Assembly (NCBI RefSeq): GCF_900079775.1
Contig: NZ_LT556035.1
Location: forward strand, 386,886-448,393
Direction of reading: 5' to 3'
DNA length: 61,508 nt
DNA from: Leyella lascolaii
Lineage (GTDB): Bacteria; Bacteroidota; Bacteroidia; Bacteroidales; Bacteroidaceae
Positions 1 through 8,734 of the stretch are shown in pieces. Each line of letters opens with the position of its first letter. Positions within the stretch are counted from its first letter, which is position 1. A model generated the notes under the pieces. The model saw nothing but the letters and a program-made list of their open reading frames with translations, did no database searches and was not told where the DNA came from. Made by a program: the position numbers and the translations under genes.

Positions 1-343
1 AGACAATTGTCTCCTTATGTCTTCAGGTTGGCTTTGCAACAATCAGGAGTGGATATTCTCGAACCGATGCTCTATTTTGAGTTACAGATACCACAAGTAG
101 CAAGTTCCAAAGCTATTACAGATCTGCAAAAAATGATGTCTGAGATTAAAGGTATCAGTTGTAATAATGAGTGGTGTCTTATTGAAGGGAAAGTTCCATT
201 AAATACAAGTAAAGACTATGCCTCAGAAGTAAGTTAAGCCGTGTGGGTATCAAATAACAAAAGGCGGTTATTCTGATAATACCCGTATGGAAGAAAAGGA
301 TAAACTTTTATTCATGTTTGAAAAATCAGTATCATCAAAATAA
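1..343 (+). pseudogene. tetQ: 3' end of tetracycline ribosomal protection gene tet(Q), frameshifted
   Basis: The window opens inside a reading frame whose protein matches, from memory, the C-terminal part of TetQ ([14 protein letters not shown], then [16 protein letters not shown]). The frame stops at about 235-237. The expected last residues ([14 protein letters not shown] through [11 protein letters not shown]) continue in another frame and end at the TAA at 341-343. Compared with remembered TetQ, about 32 bases coding for roughly SYTKGLGIFMV are missing between AGT and AAG, with a GTT at both edges. TetQ is an EF-G-like GTPase that displaces tetracycline from the ribosome; losing the C-terminal end probably impairs it. 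The TAA overlaps the rteA ATG, the tetQ-rteA-rteB order of CTnDOT elements. The 5' part lies outside the window. Confidence 0.85.
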
Positions 344-2661
344 TGGAACGATCCAGGAATTTCTATAAGACAATACGGTTGGGGTATATACTTATCTCCG
401 TTCTTATCGGATGTATAGCATATAATAGCTTCTATGAATGGCAGGAGATAGAAGCATTAGAACTTGACAATAAAAAAATAGACGAGTTCCGAAAAGAGAT
501 AAACAATATCAATATTCAAATGATAAAATTCTCTCTATTTGGTGAAACAATACTGGAATGGAACGATAAAGATATCGAACATTACCATGCACAGCGTATG
601 GCAATGGACAGTATGCTCTGCCGTTTCAAAGCTACCTATCCGGCAGAGCGTATAGACAGCGTACGCCATCTTCTCGAAGATAAGGAACGGCAGATGTGCC
701 AAATCGTGCAGATACTTGAACAGCAACAAGCCATCAACGATAAGATACCCCGTCAAGTACCCGTAATCGCGCAGAAAAGTGTGCAAGAACAACCCAAGAA
801 ACCTAAACGAAAAGGATTCTTGGGCATCTTCGGCAAAAAGGAAGAAGCGAAACCAACTGTGACTACCACGATGCACCGTTCCTTTAACCGGAATATGAGA
901 ACCGAACAACAGGCGCAAAGCCGTCGCTTATCGGTTCATGCCGATAGCCTTGCCGCACGAAATGCGGAACTTAACAGGCAACTGCAAGGACTGGTTGTTC
1001 AAATAGACGGGAAAGTACAAACTGACCTACAAAAGCGGGAAGCCGAGATAACAGCCATGCGGGAACGGTCGTTCATTCAGATTGGGGGCTTGACAGGGTT
1101 CGTTATACTGCTACTGGTCATATCATATATCATCATACACCGAAATGCCAACCGCATCAAGCGATATAAACAGGAAACCGCAGATTTAATTGAGCGACTG
1201 CAACAAATGGCAAAGCGAAACGAGGCACTGATAGCCTCTCGCAAGAAAGCCGTTCATACCATTACCCATGAATTACGTACACCACTGACGGCAATAACGG
1301 GTTATGCCGGACTGATGCGGAAAGACTGCAATACGGATAAAACCGGGACGTATATCCGAAACATTCAGGAATCTTCTGACCGCATGCGTGAAATGCTGAA
1401 CACCCTGCTGAATTTTTTCCGGCTGGACAACGGCAAGGAACAGCCTAATTTCTCCGCATGTAGGATTTCCGCAATCACACATACGCTCGAAACGGAGTTT
1501 ATGCCAATCGCCATAAACAAAGGACTGACTCTGACAATACATTGCCACAAGGATGCCTTTGTATGTACAGATAAGGAACGCATCTTGCAAATCGGGAACA
1601 ACCTGCTGTCCAACGCTATCAAGTTCACGGAGAACGGCAGTGTTTCTTTGCGGGCAGATTATGATAACGGTCTGCTGAAACTTATCGTCGAAGATACGGG
1701 TACAGGTATGACCGAAGAGGAACAGCAACGGGTATTCGGGGCGTTTGAACGTCTGTCAAACGCTGCCGCAAAGGATGGCTTCGGATTAGGTCTTTCCATT
1801 GTTCAGCGTATTGTGACAATGCTCGGCGGCACAATCCGTCTGGAGAGCGATAAAGGCAAAGGTAGCCGTTTCACGGTGGAAATCCCCATGCAGACAGCCG
1901 AGGAACTACCGGAACGGATAAATCAAACACAGGTTCATCATAACCATACATTCCACGATGTGGTTGCCATCGACAATGACGAAGTGCTGCTCCTGATGCT
2001 GAAAGAAATGTATGCACAGGAAGGGATACACTGCGATACCTGCACCAATGCTGCGGAGCTGATGGAACTGATACGAAAAAAGGAATACAGCCTTCTTCTG
2101 ACGGATCTGAATATGCCGGATATAAACGGTTTCGAGTTGCTGGAACTGTTGCGCACTTCCAACGTTGGCAATTCAAGGGATATCCCGGTAATCGTGACAA
2201 CCGCTTCGGGCAGTTGCGGCAAAGAGGAACTTATAGAACATGGATTCACAGAATGCCTGTTCAAGCCGTTCTCCATATCTGAACTGATGGAGATTTCAAA
2301 TAAATGCGCCATGAATGCGGCACAAAATGAAAAGCCGGGTTTCACCTCCCTGCTATCCTACGGCAATGAAGCCGTCATGCTGGAGAAATTGATAACGGAA
2401 ACAGAAAAGGAAATGCAGTCGCTCAGGTATGCGGAACAACGGAAAGACCTTCCGGAACTGGACGCCCTAACACACCACCTGCGCAGCTCTTGGGAGATAC
2501 TCCGTGCCGACAGACCGTTGAGGGAACTTTATAAACTGATTCATCACAATGGCACACCTGACGACAAAGCAATAGGCAATGCCGTAAGAGCTGTGCTGGA
2601 TAAGGGTTCGGAGATAATCCGGCTGGCAAAAGAAGAAAGGAAGAAATACAACAATGGATAA
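343..2661 (+). CDS. rteA: RteA hybrid sensor histidine kinase
   Basis: Membrane sensor of the RteA/RteB two-component pair that controls CTnDOT-family excision and transfer. The 772-aa protein has an N-terminal membrane segment (about 12-31), a periplasmic/coiled region, a second membrane segment (about 247-268), an HK dimerization box HELRTPL with His about 309, an N box NNLLSNAIKFTENG (about 420-433) and G boxes DTGTG and GFGLGLS. A receiver domain follows (phospho-Asp about 588 in LLTDLNMPDINGFELL), then a C-terminal histidine-containing helical segment (HHLRSSWEILRADRPL, about 711) that looks like an HPt domain. The ATG overlaps the tetQ stop and the end overlaps rteB by 8 nt, so the three are probably co-transcribed. 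In CTnDOT the operon is induced by tetracycline; here that rests on family knowledge only. Confidence 0.93.
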   Translation: MERSRNFYKTIRLGYILISVLIGCIAYNSFYEWQEIEALELDNKKIDEFRKEINNINIQMIKFSLFGETILEWNDKDIEHYHAQRMAMDSMLCRFKATYPAERIDSVRHLLEDKERQMCQIVQILEQQQAINDKIPRQVPVIAQKSVQEQPKKPKRKGFLGIFGKKEEAKPTVTTTMHRSFNRNMRTEQQAQSRRLSVHADSLAARNAELNRQLQGLVVQIDGKVQTDLQKREAEITAMRERSFIQIGGLTGFVILLLVISYIIIHRNANRIKRYKQETADLIERLQQMAKRNEALIASRKKAVHTITHELRTPLTAITGYAGLMRKDCNTDKTGTYIRNIQESSDRMREMLNTLLNFFRLDNGKEQPNFSACRISAITHTLETEFMPIAINKGLTLTIHCHKDAFVCTDKERILQIGNNLLSNAIKFTENGSVSLRADYDNGLLKLIVEDTGTGMTEEEQQRVFGAFERLSNAAAKDGFGLGLSIVQRIVTMLGGTIRLESDKGKGSRFTVEIPMQTAEELPERINQTQVHHNHTFHDVVAIDNDEVLLLMLKEMYAQEGIHCDTCTNAAELMELIRKKEYSLLLTDLNMPDINGFELLELLRTSNVGNSRDIPVIVTTASGSCGKEELIEHGFTECLFKPFSISELMEISNKCAMNAAQNEKPGFTSLLSYGNEAVMLEKLITETEKEMQSLRYAEQRKDLPELDALTHHLRSSWEILRADRPLRELYKLIHHNGTPDDKAIGNAVRAVLDKGSEIIRLAKEERKKYNNG

Positions 2662-3976
2662 GATAAAAATCATCGTGGTGGAGGACAACATCGTGTATTG
2701 CGAGTTTGTCTGTAACCTGCTGGCACGTGAGGGATTCCGTACCGTGCAGGCTTTCCACCTCTCGACAGCGAGGAAACTTCTGCAACAAGCCGCTGACGGG
2801 GACATCGTGGTTTCAGACCTGCGCCTACCTGACGGCAATGGTATCGACCTGTTGCGTTGGATGCGCAAAGAGGGTATGACGCAGCCGTTCATCATCATGA
2901 CCGACTATGCCGAAGTGCATACGGCGGTTGAAAGTATGAAACTCGGCTCGCTGGACTACATACCCAAACAACTCGTGGAGGACAAACTCGTGCCTCTTCT
3001 CCGTACCATACTGAAAGAGCGGAATATCGGGCGGAGCCGTATGCCCGTGTTTGCCCGTGACGGTTCCGCCTTCCGGAAAATCATGCACCGGATAAGGCTG
3101 GTAGCACCAACCGACATGAGCGTACTGATATTCGGAGAGAACGGCACGGGCAAGGAGCATATCGCCCACCATCTGCATGATAAAAGCAAACGTTCCGGCA
3201 AGCCGTTCGTGGCTGTGGACTGCGGATCGTTAAACAAAGAGCTTGCTCCATCGGCATTTTTCGGACACGTCAAAGGCGCATTCACCGGTGCGGACAGTGC
3301 CAAGAAAGGATATTTCCATGAAGCCGAAGGCGGCACGCTGTTTTTGGACGAAGTGGGCAACCTCGCACCGGAAACCCAACAGATGCTTCTGCGTGCCATA
3401 CAGGAGCGGCGATACCGCCCCGTTGGTGACAGGACGGATAGAAGTTTCAATGTCCGTATTATCGCTGCCACCAACGAGAATCTGGAAAAGGCGGTCAATG
3501 AAAAGCGTTTCCGGCAGGACTTGCTGTACCGTCTGCACGACTTCGATATAACCGTTCCGCCGCTGCGTGATTGTCAGGAAGACATCATGCCGCTGGCAGA
3601 GTTTTTCCGCGAGATTGCCAATAATGAATTGGAGTGCAAGGTTAGCGGATTCAGCTCCGAAGCACGGAAAGCGTTGCTGACCCATTCATGGCCGGGCAAC
3701 GTGCGCGAGCTTCGGCAGAAAATCATGGGCGCGGTGTTGCAGGCACAGACGGGACTTGTCACGAAAGAGCATCTGGAACTTGGGATAACCGAAACAACCT
3801 CTATTACCGGCTTCTCCCTACGCAACGATGAGGAAGATAAAGAGCGGATTCTGCGTGCTTTGAAGCAGGCTGACGGGAACCGGAAGGTCGCTGCCGAATT
3901 GCTTGGAATAGGCAGGACAACACTCTATAATAAACTGGAAGAATATGGATTGAAGTATAAATTTGAGCAACCATAG
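2654..3976 (+). CDS. rteB: RteB sigma-54-dependent response regulator
   Basis: NtrC-type activator that receives phosphate from RteA and, in CTnDOT, turns on rteC. The 440 aa comprise a receiver domain (phospho-Asp about 55 in VVSDLRLPDGNGIDLL), an AAA+ sigma-54 interaction domain with Walker A GENGTGKEH (about 162-170), the sigma-54 loop GAFTGA (about 210) and Walker B GGTLFLDEVG, and a C-terminal Fis-type helix-turn-helix (NRKVAAELLGIGRTTLYNKL). It overlaps the end of rteA by 8 nt, which suggests translational coupling. Full family length; no defect seen. Confidence 0.94.
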   Translation: MDKIKIIVVEDNIVYCEFVCNLLAREGFRTVQAFHLSTARKLLQQAADGDIVVSDLRLPDGNGIDLLRWMRKEGMTQPFIIMTDYAEVHTAVESMKLGSLDYIPKQLVEDKLVPLLRTILKERNIGRSRMPVFARDGSAFRKIMHRIRLVAPTDMSVLIFGENGTGKEHIAHHLHDKSKRSGKPFVAVDCGSLNKELAPSAFFGHVKGAFTGADSAKKGYFHEAEGGTLFLDEVGNLAPETQQMLLRAIQERRYRPVGDRTDRSFNVRIIAATNENLEKAVNEKRFRQDLLYRLHDFDITVPPLRDCQEDIMPLAEFFREIANNELECKVSGFSSEARKALLTHSWPGNVRELRQKIMGAVLQAQTGLVTKEHLELGITETTSITGFSLRNDEEDKERILRALKQADGNRKVAAELLGIGRTTLYNKLEEYGLKYKFEQP

Positions 3977-3998
3977 CCCGCAATTCGCTGAAAATGGC

Positions 3999-4006
3999 TA
4001 TCTTTG
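3999..4006 (+). promoter_or_regulatory. Bacteroidota -7 promoter box after rteB
   Basis: TATCTTTG is an exact match to the Bacteroidota -7 consensus TAnnTTTG. It lies 23 bases after the rteB stop codon and would give a transcript starting near 4013. That transcript would carry a roughly 245-nt leader before the next gene. No clear -33 TTG box was seen. Confidence 0.55.
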
Positions 4007-4079
4007 CATGACATATTAGAAGGTAACGGCGACTGGCAGAGCCTTTTGCCGCCTATATATAACATAAGACCGCAAGGCG

Positions 4080-4203
4080 TTTCGAGCGAAAATCTGGTAA
4101 ATTGACACTACGGAGACGATTGCGTGATGCTTATGCTATGCCTACGCATAGCGTGCATTCACGTACTCTCCGTAAAAGGCTTTACCAGAGCCGTCGCTCG
4201 AAA
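4080..4203 (+). promoter_or_regulatory. Long nested hairpin in the leader of the RibD-like gene
   Basis: Five sets of complementary arms nest in order. TTTCGAGCGA (4080-4089) pairs with TCGCTCGAAA (4194-4203). TCTGGTAAA (4093-4101) pairs with TTTACCAGA (4181-4189). ACGGAGA (4110-4116) pairs with TCTCCGT (4167-4173). CGTGATGC (4123-4130) pairs with GCATTCACG (4155-4163), with one bulge. GCTATGC (4135-4141) pairs with GCATAGC (4146-4152). The whole folds as one long rod of about 124 nt, directly followed by a terminator hairpin. It could be a structured regulatory RNA, an attenuator or a palindromic DNA element. I do not recognise a named RNA family. Confidence 0.6.
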
Positions 4204-4230
4204 GTAGTGTGATTTGCACGCTACTTTTTT
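4203..4230 (+). terminator. Intrinsic terminator or attenuator upstream of the RibD-like gene
   Basis: AGTAGTGTG (4203-4211) pairs with CACGCTACT (4217-4225), with one G-U pair, followed by a run of T. It ends 28 bases before the ATG at 4258, so it would stop transcripts before the gene unless antiterminated. Its first base coincides with the end of the long nested hairpin, as expected if the two structures influence each other. Confidence 0.65.
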
Positions 4231-4257
4231 GTCCTTGCCCAACGAAAGGAAACGATA

Positions 4258-4671
4258 ATGGGTAAAGTACAGATTCTTGCCGTCCTCACGATGGACGGTT
4301 GTCAAAGCTCCGAGTTATGTTGCAAAGCGTATAAGGAACTGCGCCTTGAAGATTGCGGCATCAATAAGATAAGGGAAAACGCCCTTTATCATATCACACC
4401 GGATTATTCCATATCTATGCTTGACGAATGGCGGAAATCCACAACAGACATCTGCTATCTGGCAGAAGTCACTCCTGAAAAGGCGGACTACATCAACGGG
4501 CTGCTGCGTATGCGTGTGGTGGATGAAATCATACTTTACACGATTCCTTTCATTGCCGGAACGGGAAAGCGTTTCTTCCAGTCCGCCTTGCCACAGGGAC
4601 AATGGACGCTGACCTCACAGAAGGTGTACCGCAACGGAGTGGTCCGCCATATCTATAAAGCGTGCGTTTGA
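4258..4671 (+). CDS. RibD C-terminal / dihydrofolate-reductase-like protein
   Basis: A 137-aa protein with the fold signature of the RibD C-terminal/DHFR superfamily. It starts GKVQILAVLTMDG (first strand and substrate loop) and ends with DEIILYTIPFIAGTGKRFF, typical of the NADPH-binding reductase core. Members are small reductases found as passengers in CTnDOT-like elements between rteB and rteC; the substrate is unknown here. The ATG at 4258 has an upstream purine-rich GAAAGGAAA site. Expression is probably governed by the structured leader and terminator just upstream. Family assignment is good; the biochemical role is not known from sequence. Confidence 0.75.
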   Translation: MGKVQILAVLTMDGCQSSELCCKAYKELRLEDCGINKIRENALYHITPDYSISMLDEWRKSTTDICYLAEVTPEKADYINGLLRMRVVDEIILYTIPFIAGTGKRFFQSALPQGQWTLTSQKVYRNGVVRHIYKACV

Positions 4672-4881
4672 TGTCCGGAAAGTGGACGAATGTTCAGTAA
4701 ATGAACACTTTAAGCTGAATACAATTCCTGTCGGATAAATAAATTGAGAAATTATCACACTGAAATCCAGCACCTTGCAGAGAGCGTGCCGGATTTTTTC
4801 TTTTATGTACACGCTTTTTGCCAATCATATTCATGTGCGCATACCGAAAAACAGAGTGTAAAATTTCAAAATTGACAGGAC

Positions 4882-5499
4882 ATGAATTATTTCTTATTGG
4901 CGGAAACCGAGTTCTTCCGCCGTATAAACGAAGCCGGGGACTGCAATATGGAAACGGCATACACGGCTTTCGCCACGCAAGTGATCGAACTATGCAGCGG
5001 CAATGTGGACACCAACCGCACCATCATTGCGCTGGCTTACATTGAAATCGAGTTGCAGCACCATCCCGTGCGCAATCTTCCCGAAGAAAAGAGGGAGGTT
5101 GCAGCCTACATCAGCAAGGCACTCTCTTTCGTGAGGAAGATGCAGAAGTTCCTTGCCGCTCCCCAAGTGCCACCACTAATCCCCATCCGTACATCCTCCG
5201 ACAACACAACCGAAAATCCCGCCTCACCCCTGCAATGGACGGGCAACGCCATCGACCTCGTGGAACTTATCTACGGCATCAACGAGATGGGCTGCATCAA
5301 CAACGGCAACATGCCGCTCAAACAGCTGGCCCCGCTTCTCTACAAGATTTTCGGGGTTGAATCAAAGGACTGCTACCGCTTCTATATAGACATCAAACGC
5401 CGGAAGAACGAAAGCCGCACCTATTTCCTTAACAGAATGCAGGAGAAACTGAACGAGAGAATGCTCCGCGACGAAGAAATGGAGCGCATGAGAAGATAA
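4882..5499 (+). CDS. rteC: RteC regulator of conjugative transposon excision
   Basis: A 205-aa RteC-domain protein. The conserved C-terminal part reads DLVELIYGINEMGCINNGNMPL, then LYKIFGVESKDCYRFY, then a basic IKRRKNESRTYFL region consistent with the winged-helix DNA-binding domain of the family. In CTnDOT, RteB activates rteC and RteC activates the excision operon (xis2c/xis2d/orf3/exc). That excision operon is not found in this window: the next genes are a defence cargo. The start ATG at 4882 is chosen because it begins the conserved N-terminus. A strong terminator follows at 5518. I could not pick out a convincing sigma-54 promoter upstream. Confidence 0.85.
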   Translation: MNYFLLAETEFFRRINEAGDCNMETAYTAFATQVIELCSGNVDTNRTIIALAYIEIELQHHPVRNLPEEKREVAAYISKALSFVRKMQKFLAAPQVPPLIPIRTSSDNTTENPASPLQWTGNAIDLVELIYGINEMGCINNGNMPLKQLAPLLYKIFGVESKDCYRFYIDIKRRKNESRTYFLNRMQEKLNERMLRDEEMERMRR

Positions 5500-5517
5500 A
5501 AAATATCCATTATAAAT

Positions 5518-5550
5518 AAAAAGACAGGATGCATGTATTCCTGTCTTTTT
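5518..5550 (+). terminator. Terminator after rteC
   Basis: AAAAAGACAGGA (5518-5529) pairs perfectly with TCCTGTCTTTTT (5539-5550) across a 9-nt loop. The A and T tracts make it potentially bidirectional. It is directly followed by TTTATATTTGATTAC (5553-5567), which resembles a sequence after the gajB terminator. Confidence 0.85.
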
Positions 5551-5771
5551 AGTTTATATTTGATTACATACTAATTAGTTCTATATGAAACCTTTCAATC
5601 CGATAAAGATAAACTGCAAAACATTATGTCTGGGAAATAATAGAACAATTAGTGCTATTAGCATTTATAATTACTACGAACGATGAAACAACTACTTTAA
5701 GATTGATCTATAAAAATCGCCACTTTGCAGTTTGTTTTTTGTGTAAAATTCGCCAATTAAAAAATTATGAT

Positions 5772-5779
5772 TATCTTTG
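5772..5779 (+). promoter_or_regulatory. Promoter -7 box for the defence cargo
   Basis: TATCTTTG matches the Bacteroidota -7 consensus TAnnTTTG exactly and lies 20 bases before the ATG at 5799. This supports the downstream ATG as the real start of the ATPase gene rather than the longer open frame beginning at 5652. It gives the Gabija cargo its own promoter, independent of rteC. Confidence 0.65.
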
Positions 5780-5798
5780 CACTATAATTCATAAAGGT

Positions 5799-6929
5799 AT
5801 GGAAACAGTAAATAGAATACTTCAAGAGAAGATTACTGCACGAATCGCGCCCAATAAAGCAGTATTAATTTTTGGTGCCCGCCGTGTTGGTAAAACGGTA
5901 ATGATGCGTAAAATTGTGGACAACTATTCAGGTAGGACTATGATGCTCAACGGTGAAGACTACGACACATTAGCACTTTTGGAGAATCGCTCAATTGCCA
6001 ATTATCGACATTTGCTGGATGGTATTGATTTGCTGGCTATTGATGAGGCACAGAACATACCACAAATCGGTAGTATTCTGAAGTTGATAGTTGATGAAAT
6101 ACCGGGAATAAGCGTCTTGGCAAGTGGTTCTTCATCATTCGATTTACTGAATAAGACTGGTGAACCGTTGGTAGGTCGCAGTACGCAATTTTTACTTACT
6201 CCTTTTTCGCAACGGGAAATAGCACAAATAGAAACCCCTTTTGAAACTCGTCAGAATCTTGAAGCCCGTTTAATTTACGGTTCATATCCTGAAGTAGTAA
6301 TGATGGAGAACTATGAACGTAAAACAGACTATTTACGCGATATTGTAGGTGCATACCTGCTTAAAGATATCTTAGCAATTGACGGCTTAAAAAATTCGAG
6401 CAAGATGCGCGATCTGCTTCGATTGATAGCTTTTCAGTTGGGCAGTGAAGTTTCTTACGATGAGTTAGGTAAACAGCTCAGCATGAGCAAAACAACAGTT
6501 GAAAAATATCTTGACCTCTTGGAGAAAGTATTCGTTATATATCGTCTTGGGGCTTACTCGCGCAATCTTCGCAAGGAGGTGACGAAAGCTGGGAAGTGGT
6601 ATTTCTATGATAATGGCATTCGAAATGCTATTATAGGTGCTTTTTCACCATTGGCTATTCGGCAGGATGTTGGTGCATTGTGGGAGAACTATATCATCGG
6701 AGAGCGTCGTAAGGCGAATTTCAACGAAGGGCTGCATAAGGAGTTCTATTTTTGGCGTACTTACGATAAACAAGAGATTGATCTTATCGAAGAGAATCCT
6801 AATAATCTGACCGCATTGGAATTTAAATGGGGGAACAAGATGCCGACTGTTCCAAAAGTATTTCAAGAAGCATATCCACACGTAGAGTTTCATGTGGTGA
6901 ACAGGGAAAATTATTTAGAATTTGTGTAA
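5799..6929 (+). CDS. ATP-binding protein, AAA_14/DUF4143 family
   Basis: A 376-aa ATPase with Walker A GARRVGKT (about 26-33) and Walker B LLAIDEAQNI, followed by SGSSSFDLL and a middle winged-helix region (LGKQLSMSKTTVEKYLDLLEKV). The C-terminal DUF4143 part ends EIDLIEE...ALEFKW, a PD-(D/E)xK-like arrangement. Proteins of this architecture are abundant in Bacteroidota; their function is mostly unknown. It directly precedes gajA (19-nt gap) and follows its own promoter. It could be an accessory to the Gabija pair or an independent passenger. I find no evidence that a third gene is needed by known Gabija systems. Confidence 0.8.
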   Translation: METVNRILQEKITARIAPNKAVLIFGARRVGKTVMMRKIVDNYSGRTMMLNGEDYDTLALLENRSIANYRHLLDGIDLLAIDEAQNIPQIGSILKLIVDEIPGISVLASGSSSFDLLNKTGEPLVGRSTQFLLTPFSQREIAQIETPFETRQNLEARLIYGSYPEVVMMENYERKTDYLRDIVGAYLLKDILAIDGLKNSSKMRDLLRLIAFQLGSEVSYDELGKQLSMSKTTVEKYLDLLEKVFVIYRLGAYSRNLRKEVTKAGKWYFYDNGIRNAIIGAFSPLAIRQDVGALWENYIIGERRKANFNEGLHKEFYFWRTYDKQEIDLIEENPNNLTALEFKWGNKMPTVPKVFQEAYPHVEFHVVNRENYLEFV

Positions 6930-6948
6930 TGTAAAAATTTATAAGAGT

Positions 6949-8730
6949 ATGTATTTAAGCCGGTTGCATATTAGTAAGTTTAGAGTATTCGATGATATCA
7001 CCTTGTATTTCAAGAATGGTATAAATATACTGATTGGAGAAAATAATTCGGGAAAAACCGCAATTATAGATGCCTTACGTATATGTCTCGGATGCGGTAA
7101 ACCAGATAACTTTATTTATGTGCAAGACGGAGATTTACATGTTAATCCGGAAAATCCTTCAGAAATCAACACAGTCATACAATTTGACTTGATATTTGAA
7201 TTTGGAGATGCGTCAATTGAAAGGGAATGTTTCTATGATTTCATATCACAAGATAAAGACAATCCTGACAAGCAAACGATACAGTTGCATTTGAAATTCA
7301 TCCAAGAAAATAATGGGAAGAAAAAATATTTCAAACGAATAATATGGGGTGGAGACAACGAAGGGCAGCAAGTACCTTATGAATCTTTACAAGAAATCTT
7401 TTATACCTATTTAAGTCCACTAAGAGATGCCGTAAGTTGTCTGCGACCTTATTCATATGACAATAAAACATCGCAGTTATTCAACCAACTTACAAAATAT
7501 GACAAAGGCAACGAAAGCATACCTCTGAATGAAGAAAAGAAAAAATCACTTGCAAAAAATCTATACCAAATCTTCGAGAATGATGCTTATGATTGGAAAC
7601 ATATTTTAACTACAGGAAAGAGCAAAGTTAATGAGCATCTTGAAGGTACAGGAATAACTCTAAAACATCCTGATATAGAAATGCGCTATGTAGGCCGAGA
7701 GTTCTCGGATGTTGTACGTGGTATCGAATTAAAATGTCCGGTTTATAAAACAGTCGAAGCCGGACAAGAACAGAAATACTTTACCCTATCTCAAAATGGT
7801 TTAGGTGAAAACAATCTTATTTTCACATCCGTTGTCTTAGGAGATCTTATCAACAGATGCGAAGACCATGCTTTGGAAATCTACAACGCTTTACTTGTGG
7901 AAGAGCCCGAAGCACACTTGCATCCACAGTATCAGAATACTTTCTTCGAGTATCTAAATGAATTACAAAGCAAAGGACTTCAAGTATTTGTAACATCGCA
8001 CTCACCGACAATTACGGCTAAATCGGATGTCAATAATATTTCCATTTTGCAACGTAAACAAAGTATTATACAGTCATTTTCATTTGATGAATTATCGGAA
8101 GATGATTATCCGAAAGAAAGTAAACGACATTTGCGAAAATTCTTGGACACGACAAAAGCTCAATTATTTTTTGCTAACGGAGTGTTGTTGGTAGAAGGTG
8201 TCGCAGAAGCGATTATTATACCCATTCTCGCAAAGAAATTCTTGACCGAAAAAATCGACTTGTGTAAAAGTGGCATTGAATTAGTCAATATCGGAGGTGT
8301 CGCATTCAATCATTTTGGGTTATTATTTAACAATGATGATGAGAGAAAGCGACTATTGTCGAAATGTGCGATCATTACAGACAGCGATCCCAAAGACAAT
8401 GGAGATATATCTGACAGAGCGCAAAAAGCAAAGGATTTAGAGAAACATAACCTGAAAGTATGTTTGGCTACACACACTCTTGAGCATGATTTATTCGAAC
8501 AATCTGAGCGTAACAAAGCTATAATGCGAGATGTATATCGAAAAATACATGCTCAAACAGATGATTTAAGTGGTGATTTTAATGTCTCTACTTTAATGAA
8601 AAAACTCAAATCTAATAAAGATAAAGCGGAATTTGCATTACAACTTTGTGATAGATTAGAAACCGAAGTAGCGTTCGATGTACCTGATTATATAAAGGAT
8701 GCTATTTTGTTCATAGCCCCTTCAGAATAA
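6949..8730 (+). CDS. gajA: Gabija GajA, OLD-family ATPase-nuclease
   Basis: A 593-aa class 2 OLD protein: N-terminal ABC-type ATPase plus C-terminal TOPRIM nuclease. Visible motifs are Walker A GENNSGKT (30-37), signature region LSQNGLGENNL, Walker B LLVEEPEAHLHP with H-loop VTSHSP, then TOPRIM glutamate LLVEGVAEA (about 415) and the acidic motif ITDSDP (about 476). GajA is the DNA-nicking subunit of Gabija antiphage defence; nucleotide depletion and GajB are thought to license it. The ATG at 6949 is preferred over the earlier frame opening because it begins the ATPase fold (YLSRLHISKFRVF). The stop is 4 nt before gajB. AT-rich compared with the flanking transposon genes, suggesting separate acquisition. 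Confidence 0.9.
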   Translation: MYLSRLHISKFRVFDDITLYFKNGINILIGENNSGKTAIIDALRICLGCGKPDNFIYVQDGDLHVNPENPSEINTVIQFDLIFEFGDASIERECFYDFISQDKDNPDKQTIQLHLKFIQENNGKKKYFKRIIWGGDNEGQQVPYESLQEIFYTYLSPLRDAVSCLRPYSYDNKTSQLFNQLTKYDKGNESIPLNEEKKKSLAKNLYQIFENDAYDWKHILTTGKSKVNEHLEGTGITLKHPDIEMRYVGREFSDVVRGIELKCPVYKTVEAGQEQKYFTLSQNGLGENNLIFTSVVLGDLINRCEDHALEIYNALLVEEPEAHLHPQYQNTFFEYLNELQSKGLQVFVTSHSPTITAKSDVNNISILQRKQSIIQSFSFDELSEDDYPKESKRHLRKFLDTTKAQLFFANGVLLVEGVAEAIIIPILAKKFLTEKIDLCKSGIELVNIGGVAFNHFGLLFNNDDERKRLLSKCAIITDSDPKDNGDISDRAQKAKDLEKHNLKVCLATHTLEHDLFEQSERNKAIMRDVYRKIHAQTDDLSGDFNVSTLMKKLKSNKDKAEFALQLCDRLETEVAFDVPDYIKDAILFIAPSE

Positions 8731-8734
8731 AAGT

